Shown: positions 17,700 through 26,885 of the stretch, one piece after another
Numbering within the stretch: position 1 is the stretch's first letter
Layout of the letters: the number at the start of each line of letters is the position of its first letter
From: ZC4RG30 sp963777735
GTDB taxonomy: Bacteria; Pseudomonadota; Gammaproteobacteria; Steroidobacterales; Steroidobacteraceae
Assembly (NCBI GenBank): GCA_963777735.1
Contig: CAVZRQ010000002.1
Coordinates: 62,001-126,000, forward strand
Direction: 5' to 3'
Length of the DNA: 64,000 nt
The notes under the pieces: model-generated
Databases searched by the model: none
What the model saw: only the letters and a program-made list of their open reading frames with translations
What the model was told of the DNA's origin: nothing
Program-made: the position numbers and the translations under genes

Positions 17700-20122
17700 A
17701 TGCTGCTCAGATTCTTGCCGCTTGCCGCCCTTATGTTCTATTTCTCTGTCTCGCTTCCGGCGCACGCCCAGGCGCAACAGGAGGCGGCGGGCGCCGTCCG
17801 TGGACGCATCGTGGATTCGGTGACTGGACGGGCAGTGCCGACGGCAACCGTACACCTCATGCGCAATCAGCGTGTTCAAGGCACGGTTGAAGCCGATGCC
17901 GCCGGAGAGTTTTCGTTCGATCCAGTGCCGGAAGGCGTGTATTCGGTCGAGGTGGAAGAGCCGGGCTACGTGAAAGCCGTGCAGGCGGATGTACGGGTCG
18001 TGCTGCGCAGAGTGGCTGCCGTCGAATTCGCGCTGGTGCGCGGTAGCCTGGAGGAGCTTGCCGAAGTGGTTGTCTCGGCGCGCGCGACCAGCTGGGGATC
18101 CGCGGGCGACGCCGAACACCGTGCTGCTGGAGCGAGAAGAGATACGTCGCAATCCCGGCAGCGCAGGCGACGTATTCCGCGCGCTGGACGTTCTGCCGGG
18201 CGTCGTCGCGACGGGCGAGTTCTCGAACTTCACCGTGCGCGGCAACGGGCCGCGGGACAACCTCATCCTGATCGATGGCATTCCGTTCGACAAGGTTACG
18301 CATTTCGATGAGTCGCTCGGCGAGCAGGCAGACGTCGATGGCAGCGGAAACTATTCGATCTTCGCGCCGAACATCATCGGCAGCGCGAGGTTCTCTCCGG
18401 GCGGCTGGCGGGCGGCCGAGGGCGGCAAGAATGGCTCGTTGCTCGATCTCGAGATCGCCAAGGGAAACTTCGCGAGCTCCACGGCCGGCGTGCGCCTGGA
18501 CATCATCGGGATCGAGGCGGACTACGACGGGCCGAGCTATGTGGCCGACAACACCAGCTTGCTGCTGTCGGCGCGCAAGTTCGATTTCAACAAGTTGTTC
18601 AAAGCGATCGGCGAGAACGACATCGGCTCGCCACGCCTGACGGATGTCATCGTGAAGTCCGTCACCGAACTGAATGACGATCATCGTATCGAGCTGCTGG
18701 CGATTCACGCGGCCGAGGATTTCACGCGCGACGGTCGAGAATGTGCTCGAGTCCGAAAACTTCGAGGACGTGGGGATCAGCGAGTCGAAGCAGGACAACA
18801 CATTGCTCGGCGTGACGTGGCGGTGGTCTCCCGGTGAGGTCGCACAGCTGCGCAATACGTTCTATTACCGGAACAGCGACACGACGAGCACGCAGGGCGA
18901 GGCCTTTCCGGATCTCGCGGGTCCCGACCCGACCCCTGCGACGACGCCGGTCCGCGAGAACATTCTGGGCATCAAGGAGCGTGAAACAGAGTTCGGCTGG
19001 CGCAGCGATTTCAGCACGATGCTCGGCTCAAATGGAATCTTCTCCGCTGGCGCACAGGTTGCTCGCGTGGATCTCGACTTCGACCGGCGTCTCTCCGGCG
19101 ACTGGACACGATTTGAGTACGATCAGTCGGACTTTCGCGCCGACCCGACACAACGATACATCGTGCTGACGCCCGGGGAATACAACTCGACGTTGAACGC
19201 TGCGGCGACAAGGATTGCCGCGCATGCCGACTACGCATGGAAGATCGGCAATGTCACATGGACGCCCGGAATTCGCTACGAGCGCGACGGGTTCTCCGGC
19301 AAGTCCGGTGTCGCCCCGCGCCTGTTGGTGAACTGGCAGCCCGATGCGGTCACCCGGGTGTGGACCGGAGGTGGCGTCTATTATCAAGCGCCGCGCTATC
19401 TCGATTTCGCCTCCGATCCGTCCAACCTCGCGCTCGACAGCGAGCGCTCCACACAGTGGATGCTGGGATTTTCGCGGCACCTGCGCGATGACCTGCGTCT
19501 GTCGGCAGAAGGGTATTACCAGAAGCTCGACGATCTGACCGTGTTCGACGATCGGACCACGAACACCGCAACCAGCATCGGCAAGGGATCTGCGAGGGGT
19601 GTGGATCTGATGCTTGCCAAGCGCATGAACCGAGGCTGGAGCGCTTCGGCGACCTACTCCTACTCGCGCGCGCGCCGCGATGACAAGCTCGGCGAAGGGG
19701 AATATGCGTCGGATTGGGATCGGCCGCATGCGTTCGGCATTGTCGGCGCCTGGCAGCCGAGTGATCGATGGACACTCTCGGCGAAATGGAAATATGCTTC
19801 GGGCCGGCCCACCGATGCGTTCGTCGTGCACAGCGACGTGTTGGGAGGCGCAGGCCCCGTGCGCTACTCGAAGGAGCTGACGCTTAACAACGCCGAGCGC
19901 CTGCCTGTCTATCATTCGCTGAGTCTGCGCGCGGACTACCAGCGCCGCTTTGGCCCGCTGAGCCTCGTTGCCTATCTGGACATCCTGAATGTGTACGGTC
20001 GAAAGAACGGCGATGCCTATGAATGGGACGAACGTCGCGGCGTCAATATCATCGAAGGACTCGATGAGCCGCTGCCAACCATCGGAATCAGGTTCGAGTA
20101 CTCCTGGACGCCAGGCGGATGA
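17700..20122 (+). CDS. TonB-dependent receptor with CarboxypepD-like N-domain, frame broken twice
   Basis: Outer-membrane receptor of about 806 residues after correction. It has a signal peptide (LAALMFYFSVSLPAHAQAQ), a carboxypeptidase-regulatory-like domain (VRGRIVDSVTGRAVPTATV), a plug (DVFRALDVLPGVVATGEF, then NFTVRGNGPRDNLILIDGIP) and a barrel ending in RFEYSWTPGG. Frame changes lie near 18090 (one extra base; restored as SARATAGDPRATPNTVLLE) and 18730 (one extra G; restored as DFTRTVENVLESENF). The 2423-base span fits two extra bases. Substrate unknown. AGGAAA precedes the ATG at 17700. It is followed 22 bases on by a two-component system. Confidence 0.88.
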
Positions 20123-20143
20123 GCCGATCACCGGGATGCCCCA

Positions 20144-20810
20144 TTGAGATTGCTCATCATCGAAGACAACCAGCGTCTCTGTCAGGCCGTCGCGGAGAGC
20201 CTGCGTGCGCAAGGATTCGCGGTCGATACAGCGGCGTCGGCGTCCGAGGGATTGCGGGTCTGGCGAGCGGCCGACTACGATGCCGCCGTGCTCGATCTCA
20301 TGCTCCCGGACGGCAACGGCCTCAGCGCGCTGAAGGAAATGCGTGACGGTGGAAACATGACACCCGTGCTGATCCTCACCGCGCTAGGGACGATCGAGGA
20401 TCGCGTGCGCGGTCTGGATTGCGGCGCGGACGACTATCTCGTCAAACCTTTCGCGATGCAGGAGCTCATCGCCCGGCTGCGTGCGTTGTTGCGTCGTCCT
20501 GGCGCGGCATTGGGACGCACGCTGACGCTCGGCAGCGTGAAGCTCGATACGTCCGCACGCCTCGCCACCGTCGCCGAGGACGCAGCTCGATCTGACACGC
20601 TCGGAGCTGATTGTGCTCGAGGCGCTGCTGCGCAATCAGGGACGTGTCCTCTCGAAGGAGCGGCTCGCCGATTGTCTGTACGATTTCGAGCAGGATCGCA
20701 GCGCGAATTCGGTGGAGACGCAGGTGCACAGGTTGCGCCGGAAACTCGCGGTCGCGGGTGCGGATGTGTCGCTCCGGACTTTGCGCGGTCTGGGCTATCT
20801 TGCCTCCTGA
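20144..20810 (+). CDS. OmpR/PhoP-type response regulator, frame broken once
   Basis: Receiver domain with acidic pocket (IIEDN), phospho-acceptor Asp in VLDLMLPDGNG and the conserved Lys in DYLVKPF, then a winged-helix DNA-binding domain (LSKERLADCLYDF, SVETQVHRLRRKL, TLRGLGYLAS). The frame changes near 20582: removing one G restores AEDAQLDLTRSELIVLEALL. The span of 667 bases fits one extra base; corrected length is 221 residues. The start codon is TTG 20144. The kinase gene follows 10 bases later; together they form a cognate pair. Confidence 0.92.
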
Positions 20811-20820
20811 TCGCGGCTCA

Positions 20821-22176
20821 ATGCGTGCCCCGTCACTAATCCGCGCACTCGTCGTTCGACTGACCATCGTGGTCGTGCTGGCGGTGGGCGGCATCTATCC
20901 GATCCTGTACTTCGAATTTCGTGATGGGCTGTTTGGTCTGGAAGGCCAGAGCATTGCCATCCAGGTGCAGGACCTGCGTGCGTCGATCGTGACGGGGGCG
21001 GGCCCGCCGCGTCTCGAGCTGCCACCGTCCCTGCAGGAGTTCTACGCCCAGCCGGGAGCATTGAACGGCTATCAATTGCTGAGCGCAGATGGCACGGTGC
21101 TGGAGTCGGGCGGATTCTCCGCGCCTGATCTGCCATTGCCGGTCGCTCCAGACGGTGGGCAGGTCGTCATGCAGCTGGAAAAGGATGCGTTGTCGGGCAA
21201 CAGCATCATGGCTGCCTCGATGGATCTCGATGACCGTCACGGCCCCTACAAACTGCGCGTGTTGCGGAATCTCGAGGATACAGAGAGTCTGGTCGCCCAG
21301 CTCATGCTCGGCGCGCTGGATGAACTGTATCTGCCGATTGGCCTGCTGCTGATCGCCGTGGTCAGCGTCGTGGTCGTGACGGTGATGTCATCGCTTCGGT
21401 CCTTGCGCGCCGTCTCGCATCAGGCCTCGAAGTTGTCGTTGTATCGCCTGGACGAGCGGTTGCATGCCAAAAACCTTCCGCGGGAGCTCGTTCCGCTGGT
21501 TCAGGCAGTCAACGCCTCGCTCGATCGGCTCGAAGCAGACTATCGCGTGCAGAGGGAATTTACCGCCAACGCCGCGCATGAGCTGCGCACACCGCTTGCG
21601 ACGTTGCGAGCACGGCTCGAGTCCCGCTTTTCGGCGCAGGAGCTGGGCGATGTCACGTTCGAAATCGAACAGCTCGCGCGGGTGGTCGAGCAACTGCTCT
21701 GTCTTGCGCGCCTCGATTCGCAGGAGGAGTTCCAGTTTGCCGCGTTCGACGCTCATGCCGTTGCGCTGGAAGTGGCTCGGGAGCTGGCGCCTGTTGCGCT
21801 CGAATCAGAGCACTACGTGACCGCCCTGACGCCCGACGCGTCCGTGCCTGCGCACGGGAATGCAACGCTGACGCGCCTGGTGTTTCGCAACCTGATCGAG
21901 AACGCGATCCAGTACACGCCCGCCGGCACGTCGATCACGCTGTCCGCTGACACGGCCGCTGTGATCATCGCCGATGATGGGCCCGGAATCACTGCGCATG
22001 CTGCTGCCTCCCTGTTCGAGCGGTTCCGCCGCGGCCCCAATGCTTCGGGCCCCGGCGTGGGCCTGGGGCTCGCCATCGCGAAGTGCATCATGGAGCGGCA
22101 AGGCGGACGCCTGTGGCTCGACGCGAATGCAGCCCGCGGGGCGCGTTTGGTGATGGAATTTCCCGCACCTGTGTAA
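20821..22176 (+). CDS. Sensor histidine kinase
   Basis: A 451-residue inner-membrane kinase for the preceding regulator. Two membrane segments (about residues 8-26 and 165-185) enclose a periplasmic sensor of about 135 residues. Then come the dimerisation H-box EFTANAAHELRTPLATLRA with the phospho-acceptor His, the N-box RLVFRNLIENAIQYTP, the G1 box IIADDGPGI and the G2 box GVGLGLAIAK. The domain layout resembles QseC/TctE-type kinases. The signal is unknown; the adjacent TonB receptor suggests nutrient or envelope sensing (inference). Confidence 0.95.
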   Translation: MRAPSLIRALVVRLTIVVVLAVGGIYPILYFEFRDGLFGLEGQSIAIQVQDLRASIVTGAGPPRLELPPSLQEFYAQPGALNGYQLLSADGTVLESGGFSAPDLPLPVAPDGGQVVMQLEKDALSGNSIMAASMDLDDRHGPYKLRVLRNLEDTESLVAQLMLGALDELYLPIGLLLIAVVSVVVVTVMSSLRSLRAVSHQASKLSLYRLDERLHAKNLPRELVPLVQAVNASLDRLEADYRVQREFTANAAHELRTPLATLRARLESRFSAQELGDVTFEIEQLARVVEQLLCLARLDSQEEFQFAAFDAHAVALEVARELAPVALESEHYVTALTPDASVPAHGNATLTRLVFRNLIENAIQYTPAGTSITLSADTAAVIIADDGPGITAHAAASLFERFRRGPNASGPGVGLGLAIAKCIMERQGGRLWLDANAARGARLVMEFPAPV

Positions 22177-22242
22177 GTGTCACGCATTGCTCGGCAAGCA
22201 TGGATCAGATCGAACGCGGAACGCAGCGTGGAATCGAATGGC

Positions 22243-22270
22243 TTTACATCGTCGCAGTTATAACTACAAT
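22243..22270 (+). promoter_or_regulatory. Promoter with internal palindrome for second padR operon
   Basis: TTTACA at 22243-22248 and TACAAT at 22265-22270 are spaced by 16 bases. The perfect 10-bp palindrome AGTTATAACT at 22256-22265 sits in the spacer and touches the -10 box, an ideal place for autorepression by the PadR protein encoded ten bases downstream. Confidence 0.5.
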
Positions 22271-22279
22271 GCAGTACAT

Positions 22280-22615
22280 ATGAAGGCTGCATTGAATCTC
22301 GGCGAATTCGAACAGCTCATCCTGCTGGCCATTCTGAGGCTGGGTGAAAACGCCTATGGTGTCACCATCCGTGTCGAACTCGCCGTGCGCGCGAAGAGGG
22401 CTATCACTCCAGGTGCAATGTACACGTCACTGGAGCGGCTCGAAGCCAAGGGCCTGATCAAGTCGCGCATGAGCGATCCCACGCCACAGCGTGGCGGCCG
22501 GGCCAAGCGTTTTGTCAGCGTGACGGCGGCAGGCAGGCAGGCGCTCACCCGGGCGCGGCAGGCTTACGACCGGATGCTGGATGGACTGGAACTGGCGAGA
22601 GTTTCACATGCGTGA
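22280..22615 (+). CDS. PadR-family transcriptional regulator (second copy)
   Basis: A 111-residue winged-helix protein: FEQLILLAILRLGENAYGVTI, ITPGAMYTSLERLEAKGLIKS, then GGRAKRFVSVTAAGRQAL. It resembles the first PadR copy in layout but the sequences have clearly diverged. The ATG at 22280 is chosen because it begins at the conserved first helix and follows the promoter closely. It overlaps the start of the membrane-protein gene by eight bases (ATGCGTGA). Confidence 0.93.
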   Translation: MKAALNLGEFEQLILLAILRLGENAYGVTIRVELAVRAKRAITPGAMYTSLERLEAKGLIKSRMSDPTPQRGGRAKRFVSVTAAGRQALTRARQAYDRMLDGLELARVSHA

Positions 22616-23213
22616 CATCAGGTGGGCAGAACGACTGCTGTCGCTGTTCACCTCACCGGACAGCGCAGCAGGAATCGTGGGCGATCTCAGTGAGGAGCGA
22701 CGTCAGCGCGGCGGCGCGTGGTTCTGGCGGCAGGTACTAGGTACGACTTTCTCCCTTTGTCGTGGCATCTGGTTCGAATCACCGCTGATGGTGCTCTTGC
22801 TTGTCTTCGCGGGGTTGTTGCTGGGCGTGGCATGTGATTCCGCCGGGGCGAATCTGTTTCTCAAGTACCTGAATCTGCTTTCCAAATACCTGCAGCCCCA
22901 CGGGCCTACCGGCTACGTAGTGGTGGCGATCTCGACACTCGCCTTGATGGGTTGGTCATTCAAACTGATCACCGGTGCGGCGCTTGTTTTGGTGGCGCCG
23001 AGGCTGGGCATGGCGACATGTGTGCTGGTGGCTGGCATCAGCACGATGCTGTCTGCAGCATCATTCGTTTCTATGCTTTCTCTCATCCCCGGCGTTCCTT
23101 GGCAGAGCTGGATAGGTCTGACGGTCTCCCTGATCGCTGATCCAACCTTCCTGCTCATAGGCGGCGCGATAATCCGGCGCCGCCAGATCCGGAAGCTGCT
23201 GCGTACCGCGTAG
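22608..23213 (+). CDS. Integral membrane protein with permease-prefix-like N-terminus (second copy)
   Basis: A 201-residue protein with about four or five membrane segments. Its N-terminus, WAERLLSLFTSPDSAAGIVG followed by DLSEERRQRG and AWFWRQVLG, shows the same GDLxEE...FWxRQ pattern as the protein at 16638-17231, although the membrane parts differ. No transport or enzymatic motif is recognised. It is coupled to the upstream PadR regulator, which very likely controls it. Confidence 0.8.
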   Translation: MRDIRWAERLLSLFTSPDSAAGIVGDLSEERRQRGGAWFWRQVLGTTFSLCRGIWFESPLMVLLLVFAGLLLGVACDSAGANLFLKYLNLLSKYLQPHGPTGYVVVAISTLALMGWSFKLITGAALVLVAPRLGMATCVLVAGISTMLSAASFVSMLSLIPGVPWQSWIGLTVSLIADPTFLLIGGAIIRRRQIRKLLRTA

Positions 23214-23220
23214 CGGGCTT

Positions 23221-23640
23221 CTACCGAGGTTGTGGCCAACGCCAGGCAAAGAAGACGATGTATCCAGTAAGCGCGATTTCGATGGAGCCGAGCAGCACGT
23301 AGTGAGGGGGTGCGGTGAACATCGTTGCCGCAATCATCACCGTGTAGACAGAGCCAAGTATCAGGTTGGCAATCCGGTTGGCCTTGTACGGAAGGTGAAG
23401 GCACAGAGCGACCATCAGACTTGGAATTGCCATCACTGCGGCAATGCCTGCAAGCATTGGGTGACTGGCGACTCCGAGCGGTCCGAGGTCGCCTTGCGCC
23501 ACCTTCTCTATCCGGCCGGGTATGTAGAAGCTGATCAGATCGCTATACACGTAGCAGAACATGACCGATGCCCAGAGGCCGGCAAGACGGACACTGGCTG
23601 GTACGTAGATGTCGCTCCGGGCTGTCATTTGCCGATCCAT
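23221..23640 (-). CDS. DUF6326-like small membrane protein
   Basis: A 139-residue protein with four predicted membrane segments (VRLAGLWASVMFCYVYSDL; PMLAGIAAVMAIPSLMVAL; ILGSVYTVMIAATMF; VLLGSIEIALTGYIVFFAW). The SDLISFYIPG motif after segment 1 is characteristic of the DUF6326 family. Function unknown. GGGAGAAGAG lies upstream of the ATG at 23640. It is divergent from a LysR gene with a 95-base shared control region, so the LysR protein may regulate it. Confidence 0.75.
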   Translation of the reverse strand: MDRQMTARSDIYVPASVRLAGLWASVMFCYVYSDLISFYIPGRIEKVAQGDLGPLGVASHPMLAGIAAVMAIPSLMVALCLHLPYKANRIANLILGSVYTVMIAATMFTAPPHYVLLGSIEIALTGYIVFFAWRWPQPR

Positions 23641-23735
23641 GTGGGCTCTTCTCCCTCTGTGGTCTCGAAGTCTGCGGCTCAGGGATCATAGCCATGCAAT
23701 AATTCGACTTCTCCACCACGATTGGCATTGCTCAC

Positions 23736-24677
23736 ATGCAAAAACGCATGGCAAAAGTAGACAAGCCCATTGATTGGAACCAGGCCCGCGCATTTCTGCG
23801 ATCGGTCGAGGCAGGGTCTTTCACCGCGGCTGCACGAGAGGCAGGCCTGACTCAGTCCACGCTGAGCAGGCAAGTGGCCGCGCTGGAAGAGCACCTGGGC
23901 GTACTGCTCTTTGCCCGTGCGGGGCGTTCGTTGTGCCTCACAGAATCCGGCAGGGAGCTCCTCCAGTATTTCCGCGCGATGGATGATGCTGCGCGGGAGA
24001 TTTCCCTCGGAGCGTCCGGGCGTTCGCAGGAGATCAAGGGACGAGTAAGCATCACGGCCACAGATACGGTGTCGGCGTTCCTGCTTCCCGAAGCACTGAG
24101 GCGCATCGCAGCTGACGCACCCGATGTAACGATCGACCTGGTTGTTTCAGATCAGCTGGTAGACCTGGAAAAACGGGAAGCAGATATCGCCATACGTCAC
24201 AGCCGACCCACGCAGGGGGCTCTCGTCGCAAAGCTCGTGCGCGCCATCCCTGTACGGCTCTACGCAAGCTCCCTTTACCTGGACAGGATTGGCAGGCCGA
24301 TCCATCCCGGGGATCTGCGCAAAGCGACATTCATCGGCTTCGCGCCGCTGGAGCATCTCCATATGGCGCTGAACAATCTGGGACTTCCCGTCGATCGCAG
24401 CCAGTTCGTAATCATCAGCAACAACGGGCTCGTCATGCGCGAACTCATTGGCCAGGGTTTCGGCATCGGTGTGCTCACCCATGACATCGGGGAGAGGACT
24501 CCCGGCGTGGAGCGGGTTCTGCCGGATCTCGATCTGGGCGCTCTTCCTGTCTGGCTGACGACGCATGGCGAGCTCCATACAAGCAGGCGCATACGGCTTG
24601 TGTTCGACATTCTGGCCGATGTGTTGTCGGGTCTGTCCAGTGGTCCAGGAAAAGCGAGTTCCCTCCCGCTGGGCTAA
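23736..24677 (+). CDS. LysR-family transcriptional regulator
   Basis: A 313-residue regulator with N-terminal helix-turn-helix (GSFTAAAREAGLTQSTLSRQ) and a LysR substrate-binding domain (GRVSITATDTVSAFLLPEAL, READIAIRHSRPTQG, GQGFGIGVLTHDIG). Layout fits the LysR subgroup acting on a divergent gene; here that is the DUF6326 protein. Start ATG 23736; ATG 23748, four codons later, is equally possible. Confidence 0.93.
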   Translation: MQKRMAKVDKPIDWNQARAFLRSVEAGSFTAAAREAGLTQSTLSRQVAALEEHLGVLLFARAGRSLCLTESGRELLQYFRAMDDAAREISLGASGRSQEIKGRVSITATDTVSAFLLPEALRRIAADAPDVTIDLVVSDQLVDLEKREADIAIRHSRPTQGALVAKLVRAIPVRLYASSLYLDRIGRPIHPGDLRKATFIGFAPLEHLHMALNNLGLPVDRSQFVIISNNGLVMRELIGQGFGIGVLTHDIGERTPGVERVLPDLDLGALPVWLTTHGELHTSRRIRLVFDILADVLSGLSSGPGKASSLPLG

Positions 24678-24701
24678 GTGGGCTTCCCCGAACCAGCCAT
24701 T

Positions 24702-24718
24702 CGATCCCGCCGGGATCG
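24702..24718 (+). terminator. Putative terminator after LysR gene
   Basis: CGATCCC and GGGATCG form a perfect 7-bp stem with a GCC loop, followed by GATTTTC. The T-run is short. It separates the LysR gene from the TIR operon. Confidence 0.4.
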
Positions 24719-24827
24719 GATTTTCGCGTCCACCAACAAGAGATTGTGCGCGACCCGCCTCCGGGGCGTGCGCGCGACACATCGCGTATCCTCTACCGGA
24801 TAACTGGCCAGGCTGAAGGGATGCGTC

Positions 24828-26885
24828 ATGGCTGAGGCGGGCGAAACAACGGCTGGCGCCGAAGGGCGAACGGCCTTCATCAGCTACGCCTCGCAGGATG
24901 CCGCCGTCGCGCAGCAGGTTGTCAGCGCAATCGAGCACGCCGGCCACACCTGCTGGATCGCGCCCCGGGATGTGGAGCCGGGCGCCCTCTATGCCGACGA
25001 GATCGTTCGCGCCATCAACGAATGCCGCGTGGTCGTGCTGGTGCTCTCGGGCCACGCGGTGGCCTCCGCCCATGTCGGCAAGGAGCTCGAAAGGGCCTCG
25101 TCCAAGAACCGGCGGATCATCGCGCTGCGCACCGACGCGACGCCGCTGCCCCGCGCCTTCGAGTATTTCCTCAGCGAATCGCAGTGGATCGAAGTGGGTG
25201 CCGGAGGTATCGAGGCCGCGACAGCGAAGCTCACCGAGTCCGTACGTCGACACCTGGGAGCCGCACCGACCACGAATCCGGGTTCAGTGCACACAACGGC
25301 AACAGTACCCGCGAAGCGATCCCGCGGCCTGATCCTCGGCATTGCAGCGGCACTGGTCGTAGCGATCGGCGCGGCGGCCGCGTGGAAGCTCTGGTTCACG
25401 GCTCCCGGCGCTGCGACACAGGCATCCGCGAGCACGGAAATCGACCGCTCCGTCGCCGTGCTGCCTTTCGTCAACATGTCTTCCGACAAGGAGCAGGAAT
25501 ACTTCTCCGATGGCCTTTCCGAAGAACTGCTGAACGAGCTGGCGCAGATCCGCGAACTGCGTGTCGCAGGCCGCACCTCCAGCTTCTCGTTCAAAGGCAA
25601 GAACGAGGATCTGCGCGTCATCAGCGAGAAACTCGGCGTGGGTCATATTCTCGAAGGCAGCGTGCGCAAGAACGGCAATCGCCTGCGTATCACCGCGCAG
25701 TTGATCCAGGGCAGGGACGGCACGCATCTGTGGTCACAGACCTACGATCGGGAGATGAGCGATATCTTCGCGATTCAGCAGGAGATCGCCATGGCTGTCT
25801 CCCAGGCCATGAGCATCACGCTGGATGTCGGCGAGATGTCGCGCGCCAGGGGCGGCACCACCGATATCGAAGCTTATGAGAAGTATCTGCACGCCCGCAC
25901 GCTCGCCTATCAGCTGGGTCCGAACGAGCTTGTGCAGTCACTGGCGTTGTACCGCGAAGCCGTTGCGCTGGATCCGGACTTTGCGCGCGCCTGGGCCGGT
26001 CTGCACTCGGCACTCGTCGTTTCACTGACCTGGATTCCTGAGAACCGGGAATCCGACCTGAAGGAAGTTTCCAGGGCCCTCGCTCGCAGTGTCGAACTGG
26101 CGCCGCAGGCCTGGTGGACACAGTTGATGCAGGCAAGCCAGGCCATGAGGCAGCACGAGTGGGCCGAGGCGGAGGCTGCGGCCAGAGCGGCAATCGCCTC
26201 AGCTCCCGCTTCAGAGGCACCTGCCTACCAGACCTATGGTCTTGTCCTGACCGGTCTCGGCCGGTTGAAGGAAGGCACCTCCGCGATGGAACACGCTTCC
26301 CGGATCGAACCTTTGTCTTTGGCAGTGTCCGGCACCCTCCAACTCAGTCTCGACGTGGTCGAAAAGCCCGCCGAAGCCCAGGCCGAGTATCAGCGCAGCC
26401 GGGAATTTGCCGGCGATCACGCCATCTGGGATTTCCACGAACTCAAGCGCCTCTGGCGAACCGGTGCCTCCGAAGCCGCTGTTGCCGCGCAGTTCCGCAT
26501 TTTTCTCGAGAGTGAGAGTCTGCCGATGGCCTTGAACCGTATCGCCGCCGACAACCTGGGCAACAGGTCGGCTGCGCTGGCCGCGACACGTCAGGCATTC
26601 GATGACCCGTCCAATCAGGACGGCACACGAATGGGCGTACTGGCGATGTATGCGGATCACTATGGGGACAGGGATCTGGCACTTGCCGCGCTTCGCCGGA
26701 GCTTGGTCGAGCTGGGGTACTTCTCATACATCGTATTGTGGTACCCCTTCGAGACGGGACTTCGCGCCGATCCCCGTTTCAAGGACCTGCTGCGGGAGCT
26801 GGGGTTGGCGCAGTACTACCGCAGCAGCGGCAAATGGCCAGACCTCTGCCGGCCTGTGGGTGCGGACGACTTCGAATGCCACTGA
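24828..26885 (+). CDS. TIR - membrane segment - TolB-like - TPR protein
   Basis: A 685-residue protein, first of four tandem TIR genes. Residues 14-150 form a TIR domain (TAFISYASQD; CWIAPRDVEPGALYADEIV; VLVLSGHAVASAHVGKELER). Glu58 lies in the region where NADase-type TIR domains carry their catalytic Glu, but I cannot align it with certainty. A membrane segment at about 166-190 is followed by the TolB-like domain found in adenylate cyclase/TPR proteins (VAVLPFVNMSSDKEQEYFSDG at about 209-229) and a TPR array to the end (YREAVALDPDFARAWAGL). TIR domains act as NAD-consuming enzymes or protein-interaction modules; which applies is unknown. GAAGGGA lies upstream of the start. Confidence 0.88.
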   Translation: MAEAGETTAGAEGRTAFISYASQDAAVAQQVVSAIEHAGHTCWIAPRDVEPGALYADEIVRAINECRVVVLVLSGHAVASAHVGKELERASSKNRRIIALRTDATPLPRAFEYFLSESQWIEVGAGGIEAATAKLTESVRRHLGAAPTTNPGSVHTTATVPAKRSRGLILGIAAALVVAIGAAAAWKLWFTAPGAATQASASTEIDRSVAVLPFVNMSSDKEQEYFSDGLSEELLNELAQIRELRVAGRTSSFSFKGKNEDLRVISEKLGVGHILEGSVRKNGNRLRITAQLIQGRDGTHLWSQTYDREMSDIFAIQQEIAMAVSQAMSITLDVGEMSRARGGTTDIEAYEKYLHARTLAYQLGPNELVQSLALYREAVALDPDFARAWAGLHSALVVSLTWIPENRESDLKEVSRALARSVELAPQAWWTQLMQASQAMRQHEWAEAEAAARAAIASAPASEAPAYQTYGLVLTGLGRLKEGTSAMEHASRIEPLSLAVSGTLQLSLDVVEKPAEAQAEYQRSREFAGDHAIWDFHELKRLWRTGASEAAVAAQFRIFLESESLPMALNRIAADNLGNRSAALAATRQAFDDPSNQDGTRMGVLAMYADHYGDRDLALAALRRSLVELGYFSYIVLWYPFETGLRADPRFKDLLRELGLAQYYRSSGKWPDLCRPVGADDFECH

